64,000 bases of DNA from Dehalobacter sp. CP (GCA_009910795.1 VMEE01000019.1:1-64000), one strand, 5' to 3'. Counted from the first letter of the stretch, positions 8,958-17,423 are shown. Numbers and translations are program-made. Notes: generated by a model not told the origin, from the sequence alone.

Positions 8958-10292
8958 ATGGATCTAAACAATGAAAAAACTGAAAGCACAAAGCAAGAAA
9001 GTACAAAACAAGAAAAGGCCTTTTCTCAAAAATTTAGCAGACGAGGTTTCTTAAAAACCTCAGTCGGAATGGGGGTTGGGGCAGCAGGTGCAGCTATGTT
9101 AGGTTACGATGGCATAGCCAATGCTGCAGAGGTCGTACAGCATGATTCATTTCCAGTGGAAGTTTCCGCAGATTACAAACAGTATGATCAAAAAAATCAA
9201 GTGATTATGCGTGCTCTTATGGGAGATCCGGCAGTCAAGACTTCATTTGAGACGTATTTCGGGAAACACAATGCGTTGATACCGATAAATACCGGGGACG
9301 GTTATGGCAGACTTGAAGAAGCTATGGTAGCCGGCGCCTGGGGTGTAGAAGATGGACTCAATGGTTATCATGCACCGGGTTTTGCCAGTCAGGGACTCTA
9401 TGAATGGAAGCCCTCACAAGTTAGCGGCAAAGTAAACCCTGATAAATACACTTTTGAGAACCCTGAAGCAGCAAGTCAGGCTGTAAAAAGAGCCGCAAAA
9501 TTTTTTGGCGCAAGTTTAGTCGGGATAGCCCCGTATGACGAGCGGTGGGTACTTTCACATGTATTCGATATGCAAAAACTGGATAGCGTGCCCAATGAGT
9601 TCCCGTTTAAACCTACAAATGTTATTGTTATGGCCATTGAAATGGATTATCAGGCTTTTGAAGCTGCCCCGACTGCTCTCGAACTTGTTGCTACCGGAAA
9701 TATTTATTCTAATATGGGTGTATTAGTGAATAAGGTCTCTCATTTTATAAGAAGCTTAGGTTATCAGACCATACCGTGCGGCAATGATACTGCTTTAAGT
9801 GTTCCTCTGGCTATTCATGCCGGATTGGGAGAACTTAGCAGAATAGGGATTCTTATCACTCCGGAATTTGGACCGAGACAACGGTTATGCAAAATATTTA
9901 CCGACTTGCCTTTGGCTGTTGACAAACCGATTACTTTTGGGGTTACAGAATTTTGTAAAACCTGCAGGAAGTGCGCCGACGCTTGTCCTTCGCAAGCGAT
10001 ATCGCATGACAAAGAGCCAAGTTTTAAAACGATAACAATCTCCACAAATGGCGGTGCAAAAAAATGGGCGTGCAATGCTGAAAAATGTTTGAAACAGTGG
10101 GCAGATGCCGGCACTGACTGCGGAATTTGTATCAAAGTATGTCCGTACAACAAACCGAATGAATGGCATCATGACTTAGTGAAACTGGGGACAAAGACAC
10201 CCGCGAGACCGATTCTGAGGTTCTTTGATGATCTGTTTGGATATGGAAAAGCAACGGTTCCTGATGCAGTAAAAGAATTCTGGAAAAAATAA
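8958..10292 (+). CDS. rdhA: Reductive dehalogenase RdhA (pce/cfr-type), operon 1
   Basis: 444-aa precursor. Unlike the cpr-type copies it is followed, not preceded, by rdhB, and ends in DDLFGYGK...FWKK, as I recall for Dehalobacter chloroform dehalogenases. Tat motif RRGFLKTS near residue 29. Clusters: CKTCRKCADACP from Cys333, then a lone Cys and CGICIKVCPY from Cys388. The PceA catalytic trio is present with exact spacing: Tyr in IYSNM, Asn 26 residues later in CGND, Arg 33 beyond that in PRQR. ATG 8958 lies behind GGGAGGAG. A short-chain chloroalkane or chloroalkene substrate is plausible but unproven. Confidence 0.92.
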   Translation: MDLNNEKTESTKQESTKQEKAFSQKFSRRGFLKTSVGMGVGAAGAAMLGYDGIANAAEVVQHDSFPVEVSADYKQYDQKNQVIMRALMGDPAVKTSFETYFGKHNALIPINTGDGYGRLEEAMVAGAWGVEDGLNGYHAPGFASQGLYEWKPSQVSGKVNPDKYTFENPEAASQAVKRAAKFFGASLVGIAPYDERWVLSHVFDMQKLDSVPNEFPFKPTNVIVMAIEMDYQAFEAAPTALELVATGNIYSNMGVLVNKVSHFIRSLGYQTIPCGNDTALSVPLAIHAGLGELSRIGILITPEFGPRQRLCKIFTDLPLAVDKPITFGVTEFCKTCRKCADACPSQAISHDKEPSFKTITISTNGGAKKWACNAEKCLKQWADAGTDCGICIKVCPYNKPNEWHHDLVKLGTKTPARPILRFFDDLFGYGKATVPDAVKEFWKK

Positions 10293-10322
10293 GAATGTAT
10301 TTGTGAGAAAAGGAGAGATAAT

Positions 10323-10625
10323 ATGATAATATTTTGGATGTTCCTGGGAGCACTCATCGCGTCATCTTTTTGGTTTGTCTATATCAAATTTCAGGCTGCA
10401 GGCAAAATGTCCGTAGCTCGCTGGATTTTAACGTCCATATCTGTACTATGGGGAGCTTTTACGCTGGCTTGGATTGTCAGCAGCATTGCTGAAGGTGAGA
10501 TGCAGGCTGCCGGTATGGGGCTGTTAATCTTCGGAGCCATTCTTCTTGGACTAATTATCCTTACAGTGCGGTTAAATTCTTTAATATCCTCAAAAAAGAA
10601 AGCCAATAAAGTAGAGGCCGCATAA
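10323..10625 (+). CDS. rdhB: Membrane anchor RdhB (PceB-like), operon 1
   Basis: 100 aa, three transmembrane segments, with EGE (the EXE motif of PceB-type anchors) in SIAEGEMQAAGMG near residue 58 and a lysine-rich tail SSKKKANK. It starts 30 bases after rdhA behind AGGAGAG. Its second half is nearly identical at DNA level to the RdhB of operon 2. Confidence 0.88.
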   Translation: MIIFWMFLGALIASSFWFVYIKFQAAGKMSVARWILTSISVLWGAFTLAWIVSSIAEGEMQAAGMGLLIFGAILLGLIILTVRLNSLISSKKKANKVEAA

Positions 10626-10655
10626 TACAGTAAGGCAGATCTTACAGGAGCTGAA

Positions 10656-11930
10656 ATGAAAAACTTAGCAAATAAAATCATCTTGTTTGCAGCAGCTGCC
10701 GTATTCCTCATAACGTTAGGTTTCAGCTGGACTTATACAGATCATGATATGATCCCATTTATGAATCAAGTTTTTCCGGAAGCGCAATCTTTTCAAAAGA
10801 TTGCGTCTTCCCCTGTTATATACGAAGGAAAAACGAAAGATCAAAACGATGAGGAAGAAAAAGTTGGTTACGTCGTAATCGAGCAAGCTGCTGCCTATGG
10901 CGGTCCGATCAAAATGGTCACCGGAATTGACTTGCAAGGAAAGATTGTAGGGACGGTTATCGCCGCCCATAAGGATACGCCATCCTTTATTGATAAAGTC
11001 ATCGACCAGAAATATCTGGAGAGATTCATCGGAAAAGATATCACGGACCCTTTGTGGATTGACAAAGATGTTGACCGTATATCGGGCGCTACTTTTTCTT
11101 CCCGCGGGATTGCCAAGGCTATTTCCCAGGGCAGCCATGCCGTAGCCAGGGAGCAATTCGGGATGGATGTTAAGGATGAAGTTCAACCGTTTAAGTTCGG
11201 GTCAAAGGAAATTGCCGTCATCGCTTTGGTCATCCTGACGGTGATTGGTGTCACATTCAAACAAAGAAGACTGCGATGGGTTGCCCTGATAGGCAGTCTG
11301 GTCTTCATTGGGTTCCAATACAACACATCGATTTCCCTTGCCAACATTGCCGCACTTCTCATGGGGAATTTCCCGTCTATCCGTGAAAATTTGGTTTGGT
11401 ATATCCTTTTAATCGGAATCCCGGTGATCACCTTTATAATAGGAAAGAATGTTTACTGTTTCTGGCTTTGCCCGTTTGGCGCCTTGCAGGAAATCACGGC
11501 AAAAGTAGGCGGCGGTAAATTTAAATGCTGCAATAAAGCAATTGAAGCAAGAGCGGCTAAATTAAGGTATATCCTCATCTACCTGGCACTCATAGGTGCG
11601 TTCCTGACGAAGTCGCCGAGTTTTGCCGGTTATGAGCCATTCGCCACTTTGTTTGGCCGGCAGGGGTTTGGTATCCAGTGGCTTATTTTACCGGTCGTGT
11701 TTTTCACATCTTTCTTCATCAGCAGGTTCTGGTGCAGATTCTTTTGTCCAGGCTTGATACTCAATGAACTAATTTTGCGTCCCAGGAAATATATCATGGG
11801 GATTCTGAAAAAAGGAATCCCAAAAAAAGGGAAATTAAAAAAGGTTCCGGGGATCAAAGGAATCGAAGCAATTGAAGGAATTGAATTAAGATCTGCAAAT
11901 GAATTGAATAAGATCGAGGTCAAAGAATGA
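10656..11930 (+). CDS. rdhC: RdhC, NosR/NirI-like flavoprotein, operon 1
   Basis: 424-aa membrane protein. After one N-terminal transmembrane segment comes an extracytoplasmic FMN-binding domain (about residues 45-170) with the flavinylation motif SGAT at about Thr146; PceC carries covalent FMN there. About five membrane helices follow, with two CX3CP motifs, CFWLCPFG and CRFFCPGL. Proposed roles are electron transfer to RdhA or maturation. The C-terminal tail is a run of GIxG/IEG units that differs between the three paralogues. An exactly conserved hairpin lies inside the gene at 10783-10805. Confidence 0.9.
   Translation: MKNLANKIILFAAAAVFLITLGFSWTYTDHDMIPFMNQVFPEAQSFQKIASSPVIYEGKTKDQNDEEEKVGYVVIEQAAAYGGPIKMVTGIDLQGKIVGTVIAAHKDTPSFIDKVIDQKYLERFIGKDITDPLWIDKDVDRISGATFSSRGIAKAISQGSHAVAREQFGMDVKDEVQPFKFGSKEIAVIALVILTVIGVTFKQRRLRWVALIGSLVFIGFQYNTSISLANIAALLMGNFPSIRENLVWYILLIGIPVITFIIGKNVYCFWLCPFGALQEITAKVGGGKFKCCNKAIEARAAKLRYILIYLALIGAFLTKSPSFAGYEPFATLFGRQGFGIQWLILPVVFFTSFFISRFWCRFFCPGLILNELILRPRKYIMGILKKGIPKKGKLKKVPGIKGIEAIEGIELRSANELNKIEVKE
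10783..10805 (+). other. Intragenic perfect inverted repeat in rdhC, copy 1
   Basis: CGCAATCTTTT, one base, AAAAGATTGCG. It sits in a stretch of about 70 bases that is identical at DNA level in the three rdhC paralogues, while synonymous positions on both sides have drifted. Confidence 0.6.
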
Positions 11931-12034
11931 AAAGCAAATTAAGTATGGGAGATATAGTATTTATCTTATTGATTTCGGCTGTCGCCATCATGATTGTGAT
12001 AAGTGAATGGCAGGCTTTCCAAGCTATTTCTTAA
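11927..12034 (+). CDS. 35-aa membrane microprotein coupled to rdhC, operon 1
   Basis: The ATG overlaps the rdhC stop as ATGA. The product starts MKSKLSMGD, continues as one hydrophobic helix (about residues 9-26) and ends SEWQAFQAIS. Equivalents follow the rdhC genes of operons 2 and 3, with changes that keep the frame and the helix, and a longer one follows the rdhC at 56661. Conservation and translational coupling argue that it is made. Its function is unknown; it could be a small subunit or assembly factor of RdhC. Confidence 0.7.
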   Translation: MKSKLSMGDIVFILLISAVAIMIVISEWQAFQAIS

Positions 12035-12054
12035 ACAAATATCTCAACTTCTCT

Positions 12055-12085
12055 ATGACCTTGGCATTTAGCCTTGGTCATTTTT
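12055..12085 (+). terminator. Terminator of rdhABC operon 1
   Basis: ATGACC/GGTCAT stem with an inner GGC/GCC after a TT-TT bulge, then TTTTT. A related structure ends operon 2 (16335-16366). Confidence 0.55.
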
Positions 12086-12146
12086 ACGTTGGCGAATTTC
12101 AGGATTCCAGATAAAGGGTATAACGGATCAAAAGCCAGGGTCGTTA

Positions 12147-12160
12147 GTTATCTGGACTAC
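12147..12160. promoter_or_regulatory. GTAGTC-type operator, weak match
   Basis: GTTATCTGGACTAC, two bases off GTAGTC-N2-GACTAC, about 220 bases upstream of the next regulator. It may control that regulator. Confidence 0.45.
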
Positions 12161-12252
12161 TAGTTAATCTCTGTATTTTGCTATATTCTGAATGTTAGGC
12201 AGGATTATACTATTTCTTAAAATATTCTGAGTGACCTTACCACGATTTTATA

Positions 12253-12321
12253 GACACCCGGAACGCGTGATAAAATAAATCACGGAGGTGTCCAAAATGA
12301 GAACATTTGATAAAAACTGAT
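12253..12321 (+). promoter_or_regulatory. Structured leader with a 7-codon ORF
   Basis: Nested stems GACACC/GGTGTC (12253-12258 with 12287-12292) and CGTGAT/ATCACG. The outer 3' arm contains the ribosome binding site GGAGGTG of a tiny ORF, ATG 12298 to TGA 12321 (MRTFDKN). A further stem CCAATTT/AAATTGG (12339-12361) abuts the regulator's start. This may be attenuation upstream of the regulator, or the 5' relic of a lost gene. Confidence 0.35.
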
Positions 12322-12381
12322 CTAAGATAGAGACTCTCCAATTTGATTTTCTGAAAATTGGTCTTAGGGGGTGAATTAATT

Positions 12382-13059
12382 TTGAAAGAAATGTTTTCTA
12401 GCATCCTCGGATCACAAAGAGTATCAAAGACTTTAATTGAAGCGGGAGAGAAAGTATTTTACAAAAAAAATACAACGATAGCTTCGCCAGGCGAAATCAT
12501 TGACAAATTTTATTATATTTTAAAGGGAAGGGTATTATGTATAGAATACTCTCCTGAAGGTAACGAAAAAATAGAATTCATTCTTGAAGATGGAAGTATT
12601 TTCCTAGAGTCTAATCTGCTTTTCGATGTTCCGGCTTTTACATACTTCAAAGCAGTTGAAGATTCTTATATAATTCATCTATCCAAAAATAAACTTATGG
12701 AATTAATATTGAATAATCTGGATATATCATTATTTATTATGGAATCATTGACAAAGAAATTTTTTTCAAGCATGTCTCGGATAGAAGAATTACTTTTTCA
12801 TGATGTTGAATGGAGAATATGCAATCTTTTTATATCAATGGCCAAATCTTATGGTATCGAAACAGAAAACATGATTAAATTGAATTTCAAAATCAGTCAC
12901 CAATTTATTGGCCATTTACTCGGGATCAATAGGATCACCAGCATCAAAATTATCAAAAAGCTTAAAGGTATGAATTATATTGAGCAAATTGACGGCTACT
13001 ACTATATTAAGGATTTAAACGGACTAGAACAGTACCAGGCAAGAAAAAAGATTAAATAA
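12382..13059 (+). CDS. rdhK: CRP/FNR-family regulator, second class
   Basis: 225 aa, same class as the regulator at 8080-8772, with helix-turn-helix ISHQFIGHLLGINRITSIKIIKKLKG. Its N terminus is about ten residues shorter than those of its paralogues. The likely start is TTG 12382, eleven bases after AGGGGG; an ATG at 12391 is the alternative. It is co-directional with the rdhA at 13188, and a GTAGTC-type box lies between them. Confidence 0.83.
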   Translation: MKEMFSSILGSQRVSKTLIEAGEKVFYKKNTTIASPGEIIDKFYYILKGRVLCIEYSPEGNEKIEFILEDGSIFLESNLLFDVPAFTYFKAVEDSYIIHLSKNKLMELILNNLDISLFIMESLTKKFFSSMSRIEELLFHDVEWRICNLFISMAKSYGIETENMIKLNFKISHQFIGHLLGINRITSIKIIKKLKGMNYIEQIDGYYYIKDLNGLEQYQARKKIK

Positions 13060-13114
13060 TTTTCTTATAAAATACGATTTCAGATATACGAACTAGTAAT
13101 TTGGGTTCACCACG

Positions 13115-13128
13115 GTAATCCAGACTAC
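13115..13128. promoter_or_regulatory. GTAGTC-type operator of rdhABC operon 2
   Basis: GTAATCCAGACTAC, one base off GTAGTC-CA-GACTAC, 60 bases before the rdhA start. That is nearly the same offset as in operon 1. Confidence 0.65.
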
Positions 13129-13187
13129 TGGTTCTCTTTTTTTCTCCATGGTATTTTGAATAAAATAAGAAAAAAGGAGGCAAAAAC

Positions 13188-14492
13188 ATGACTTTGGTCA
13201 AAGTGGATTCTGATGGAAAAAAGTTAAGGCTGAGTAGGCGGAGCTTCTTGAAAAAATCTATAGGAATGGGGGTTGGGGCAGCCGGTGCGGCTTTGTTAGG
13301 TTACGAGCTTCCTGGGGTAAACAGCGTAGCGAATGCTGCAGGCATTGAACAACATGATACGATGCCGATGGAGATTTCGAGTGATTACAAACGTTATAAT
13401 CAAAAGAATACTGTGTTTATGAGAGCTTTTCGCGGGGATCAAATTGTTCAAGCAGACTTTTTTAAGTATGTCGGGAAAAAAACCGGTGAAATCCCTCAAG
13501 AAGGCGGAGAGGGCTGGGGCCAGCTTGAATATGCTATGGATGATGCAGCTTGGTCCGTTGAGGATGATGTCAATGGCTATCATGCTCCTGGATTCGCAAA
13601 TTTAGGATTATATAACTGGGAAGGAAAAGTAAGTCCTAATGCTTACAAATTTCAAACGCCTGAACTTGCAAGCCAAGCGGTAAAAAAGGCAGCCACCTTT
13701 TTTGGAGCAGATTTAGTAGGAATCGCACCCTATGATGATAGATGGGTCTACACGGATGTTATCACTGACCCGAAGACGGCGACTTTAAAACCAAATGTCT
13801 TCCCGTTTGAACCGACAAACGTAATCGTAATGGCTTTTGAAATGAATTATGAAAGTTTTCAAGCTGCTCCGGCCCTGCTTGAAGGTGCTTCTGCCGGCAA
13901 TATCTACTCCAATATGGGTGTAACGGCTCATAAGGTGGCAACTTTCTTGAGAAGATTAGGTTATCGGGCCATACCTTGCGGCAATGATACAGCATTAAGT
14001 GTTCCCTTGGGCGTTCACGCAGGATTAGGAGAACTTAGCAGAATTGGGATCCTCATTACGCCTAAATATGGACCAAGAGTCAGATTGTGCAAAATCTTTA
14101 CCAATTTGCCGTTAGCTGTTGATAAACCGATTACTTTCGGGGTTGCAGAATTTTGTAAGACCTGCAGGAAGTGCGCCGACGCTTGTCCTTCACAAGCGAT
14201 ATTGCATGACAAAGAACCAAGTTTTAAAACTATAACGGTATCCACAAGTGGCGGTGTAAAAAAATGGGCTTTAAATGCCGAAAAATGCTTGTCCCAATGG
14301 GCACAAGTTGGAACTGACTGTGGAATCTGCGTTAAAGTATGTCCATATAACAAACTTGATGAATGGCACCATGATTTCGTGAAGCTGGGAACAAAAACTC
14401 CAGCCCGGCCTATTTTAAGGTTTTTTGATGATTTGTTTGGATATGGGAAGGTAAGCGTTCCAGATGCGACAAAAAATTTCTGGAATAAGTAA
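13188..14492 (+). CDS. rdhA: Reductive dehalogenase RdhA (pce/cfr-type), operon 2
   Basis: 434 aa, paralogue of the rdhA at 8958. Tat motif RRSFLKKS near residue 18. Clusters CKTCRKCADACP from Cys323 and CGICVKVCPY from Cys378. Catalytic trio Tyr (IYSNM), Asn (CGND), Arg (PRVR) conserved. AAGGAGG precedes the ATG. It is clearly more diverged from its paralogues than the rdhB and rdhC genes beside it, which suggests selection for new substrates on the catalytic subunit while the membrane partners stay fixed or are homogenised (inference). Confidence 0.92.
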   Translation: MTLVKVDSDGKKLRLSRRSFLKKSIGMGVGAAGAALLGYELPGVNSVANAAGIEQHDTMPMEISSDYKRYNQKNTVFMRAFRGDQIVQADFFKYVGKKTGEIPQEGGEGWGQLEYAMDDAAWSVEDDVNGYHAPGFANLGLYNWEGKVSPNAYKFQTPELASQAVKKAATFFGADLVGIAPYDDRWVYTDVITDPKTATLKPNVFPFEPTNVIVMAFEMNYESFQAAPALLEGASAGNIYSNMGVTAHKVATFLRRLGYRAIPCGNDTALSVPLGVHAGLGELSRIGILITPKYGPRVRLCKIFTNLPLAVDKPITFGVAEFCKTCRKCADACPSQAILHDKEPSFKTITVSTSGGVKKWALNAEKCLSQWAQVGTDCGICVKVCPYNKLDEWHHDFVKLGTKTPARPILRFFDDLFGYGKVSVPDATKNFWNK

Positions 14493-14522
14493 GAATATTT
14501 CATTGAAAAGAGGAGAGCTAAT

Positions 14523-14825
14523 ATGATCATATTCTGGTTAATTCTAGGTGCACTCATGGTATCATCTATATGGTTTGTATATATCAAATTTCAGGCTGCT
14601 GGCAAAATGTCCGTAACCCGCTGGGTTTTGACTTCCATATCCGTACTGTGGGGAGCCTTTACCCTGGCCTGGATTGTCAGCAGCATTGCTGAAGGTGAGA
14701 TGCAGGCTGCCGGTATGGGACTGTTAATCTTCGGAGCCATTCTTCTTGGACTAATTATCCTTACAGTGCGGTTAAATTCTTTGATATCCTCAAAAAAGAA
14801 AGCCAATAAAGTAGAGGCCGCATAA
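14523..14825 (+). CDS. rdhB: Membrane anchor RdhB (PceB-like), operon 2
   Basis: 100 aa, with EGE in SIAEGEMQAAGMG and tail SSKKKANKVEAA. Its last 40 or so residues are identical to the RdhB of operon 1, nearly to the base. It starts 30 bases after rdhA, the same spacing as operon 1. Confidence 0.88.
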   Translation: MIIFWLILGALMVSSIWFVYIKFQAAGKMSVTRWVLTSISVLWGAFTLAWIVSSIAEGEMQAAGMGLLIFGAILLGLIILTVRLNSLISSKKKANKVEAA

Positions 14826-14873
14826 CATCAGGGTAAGGCAGGACCTTTTGACAGGAGCAAAAATGAAAAAATT

Positions 14874-16139
14874 ATGAAAAAATTTTTAAGTAATATTATT
14901 GTTTTTGTAGCAACAGTTATATTCCTCCTAACGTTGGGTTTCAGTTGGACTCATACAGATAACGATATCATACCGTTTATGAATCAAGTTTTTCCGGAAG
15001 CGCAATCTTTTCAAAAGATTGCGTCTTCCCCTGTTATATACGAAGGGAAAACGAAAGATCAAAGTGGTAAAGAAGAAAAAATAGGTTACGTCGTAATCGA
15101 GCAAGCTGTTGCTTATGGCGGGCCGATCAAAATGGTCACTGGAATCGACCTCAAAGGAAAAATTGTCGGGACAGTTATCGCCGCCCATAAGGATACGCCG
15201 TCCTTTATTGATAAGGTCATCGACCAGAAATATCTGGAGAGGTTTATAGGGAAAGATATCACGGACCCTCTGTCGATTGATAAAGATATAGACCGTATAT
15301 CGGGCGCTACCTTTTCTTCCCGCGGGATAGCCAAAGCGGTTTCCCAGGGCAGCCATGCCGTAGCCAGGGAGCGATTTGGGCTGGATGTGAAGGATGAAGT
15401 TCAACCGTTTAAGTTCGGGTCAAAGGAAATTGCCGTCATCGCTTTGGTCATCCTGGCGGTAATTGGCGTCGCATTCAAACAAAGAAAACTGCGCTGGATT
15501 GCCCTGATAGGCAGTTTAGTCTTCATTGGCTTTCAATACAACACATCGATTTCCCTTGCTAACATTGCCGCACTATTAATGGGGAATTTCCCGTCTATCC
15601 GTGAAAACCTGGTTTGGTATATCCTCTTAATCGGAATCCCGGTGATCACCTTTATCTTAGGAAAAAATGTTTACTGTTTCTGGCTTTGCCCGTTTGGCGC
15701 TTTGCAGGAAATCACGGCAAAAGTGGGCGGCGGTAAATTCAAATGCTGCAATAAAGCAATCGAAGCCAAAGCGGCTAAAATAAGATATATACTCATCTAC
15801 CTGGCACTCATAGGCGCATTCCTGACGAAGTCCCCGAGTTTTGCCGGTTATGAGCCATTTGCTACTTTATTTGGACGGCAGGGGTTCGGCATCCAATGGC
15901 TTATTCTACCGGTCGTGTTTTTTACTTCTTTCTTTATCAGCAGATTCTGGTGCAGGTTTTTCTGTCCGGGACTCATCATCAATGAGATCATCTTGCGTCC
16001 CAGGAAATATATCATGGGGATTTTAGAAAAAGGGATTCTAGAAAAAGGGACACTGAAAAAGGTTCCGGGAATTGAAAGAACCCAAGGAATCGAAGGAAGA
16101 TCTGCAAATGAATTGAATAACATCGAGGTTAAACAATGA
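14874..16139 (+). CDS. rdhC: RdhC, NosR/NirI-like flavoprotein, operon 2
   Basis: 421 aa, with FMN-binding domain and SGAT motif (DRISGATFSS), then membrane helices with CFWLCPFG and CRFFCPGL. The start is unusual. The conserved ribosome binding site ACAGGAG serves an ATG at 14863 that hits TGA after four codons, and the true reading frame opens at ATG 14874, overlapping that stop as ATGA. Translation would then depend on restart. The C-terminal tail is repetitive (ILEKGILEKG). Confidence 0.88.
   Translation: MKKFLSNIIVFVATVIFLLTLGFSWTHTDNDIIPFMNQVFPEAQSFQKIASSPVIYEGKTKDQSGKEEKIGYVVIEQAVAYGGPIKMVTGIDLKGKIVGTVIAAHKDTPSFIDKVIDQKYLERFIGKDITDPLSIDKDIDRISGATFSSRGIAKAVSQGSHAVARERFGLDVKDEVQPFKFGSKEIAVIALVILAVIGVAFKQRKLRWIALIGSLVFIGFQYNTSISLANIAALLMGNFPSIRENLVWYILLIGIPVITFILGKNVYCFWLCPFGALQEITAKVGGGKFKCCNKAIEAKAAKIRYILIYLALIGAFLTKSPSFAGYEPFATLFGRQGFGIQWLILPVVFFTSFFISRFWCRFFCPGLIINEIILRPRKYIMGILEKGILEKGTLKKVPGIERTQGIEGRSANELNNIEVKQ
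15001..15023 (+). other. Intragenic perfect inverted repeat in rdhC, copy 2
   Basis: Identical to 10783-10805: two 11-base arms around one base. Confidence 0.6.
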
Positions 16140-16243
16140 AAAGCAAATTAAGCATGGGGGATTTATTATTTATTGTATTGATATCGGCTGTCGCTATCAT
16201 GATTATGATAAGTGAATGGCAGGCTTATCATGCTGTTTCTTAA
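16136..16243 (+). CDS. 35-aa membrane microprotein coupled to rdhC, operon 2
   Basis: Starts in an ATGA overlap with rdhC: MKSKLSMGDLLFIVLIS..., one hydrophobic helix, ending SEWQAYHAVS. The replacements relative to operon 1 are conservative, so it is under protein-level constraint (seen by comparing the three copies). Confidence 0.7.
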   Translation: MKSKLSMGDLLFIVLISAVAIMIMISEWQAYHAVS

Positions 16244-16334
16244 CAAATATTTTGACTTATGTTTGTAATAATATGAAACATCGCATATAAGCAATACTCC
16301 AAAAAGTAAGTTTATTAATAATATAAAATTCACT

Positions 16335-16366
16335 ATAGCCCTGGCTTTCAGCCTTGGTTATTTTTT
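16335..16366 (+). terminator. Terminator of rdhABC operon 2
   Basis: ATAGCC/GGTTAT with an inner GGC/GCC, then TTTTTT. It is homologous to 12055-12085. Confidence 0.5.
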
Positions 16367-16408
16367 CATTGGCGACTTTTACGGGGGATGGACAGTATCA
16401 GCTACCAT

Positions 16409-17095
16409 TTAAGTCGTAATTTTGGCCTGATGGTTTTTTAGCCGTTGCAAATCTTTAATAAAATAATAGCCGTTTGTTTGCTCGATTAAATTCATTTCTT
16501 TTAATTTATTGATCACCTTTATGGCCGTACCTCTATTGACACCCAGCATGTCACTAATAAACTGCTGACTGATTTTAATATTCAGCTTTATTTTATTTTC
16601 TATTTCTATTCCAAAATTATCGGCAAATGTTAATAATAGGCGGCATAGTCTCCATTCTGAGTCATGAGCCAGCAGTTCAGTGAAAAAATAACCACTTGCT
16701 AAAAATTTGCAGGTAATCGATCGTAACATTAATAGCGTTACATCAAAGTCGGTTTGTAACAAATTCAAAAAGTTTTCTTTCTTAAAAAAAAGTAAATGCG
16801 AAGGCTCCATGGTTTTGAAATAACCATCACTAGGAATACTGAAAATTGCGTTGGCTTCCAAAAAGATACTTCCCTTGTCTATAAGGCCACATACATATTC
16901 ATCACCATTTGTAGAGTATACACAAGATTTAACCAGTCCATCTTTTAGATAATAAAATCCATCGGGGACATCTCCGGCAGAAACAAGTATCTTATTTCTG
17001 GCAAAGAAAACTTCTTCTCCTACGTCCAATAATTTTTGAGAGATATTAGAAAGTTTGATGATTTGTGTAAAATTATCTTTTCTAATTTCTTTCAT
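16409..17095 (-). CDS. rdhK: CRP/FNR-family regulator, second class
   Basis: 228 aa, with helix-turn-helix ISQQFISDMLGVNRGTAIKVINKLKE and effector barrel at about residues 20-125. Start ATG 17095 has GAAGGTGAG upstream and aligns with the start of the 8080-8772 paralogue; longer in-frame starts (TTG 17197, ATG 17155) lack a ribosome binding site. It is divergent from the rdhA at 17424. The 328-base space between them shows no clear GTAGTC-type box, only an AT-rich promoter-like stretch. Confidence 0.83.
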   Translation of the reverse strand: MKEIRKDNFTQIIKLSNISQKLLDVGEEVFFARNKILVSAGDVPDGFYYLKDGLVKSCVYSTNGDEYVCGLIDKGSIFLEANAIFSIPSDGYFKTMEPSHLLFFKKENFLNLLQTDFDVTLLMLRSITCKFLASGYFFTELLAHDSEWRLCRLLLTFADNFGIEIENKIKLNIKISQQFISDMLGVNRGTAIKVINKLKEMNLIEQTNGYYFIKDLQRLKNHQAKITT

Positions 17096-17423
17096 AAATG
17101 GCACACTCACCTTCGATAGATTTTCCTGAAATTCATCTAGGGTATAAAGCATCATAATTTCGTTGTTAGAGGATATTTCTTTAATATGATCCTGCAATAT
17201 TGTTTTGACAATATTTAGTGTACACCAATTTTTTGTCAGAGACCAGCCTAATTTTTTTTATTACGCTTGATTCTCCCTTTTAATATTAAAACAACTAATT
17301 CTATTTTGTCCTAAAATTTAATTAATGTTGTATAGTGAACATCTGTTGAATAGAGATCTATTCATTATATTTTATTTTATCTATGATATTTGTAGTTCAA
17401 ATATTTTAAGGAGGAGATAAGGT

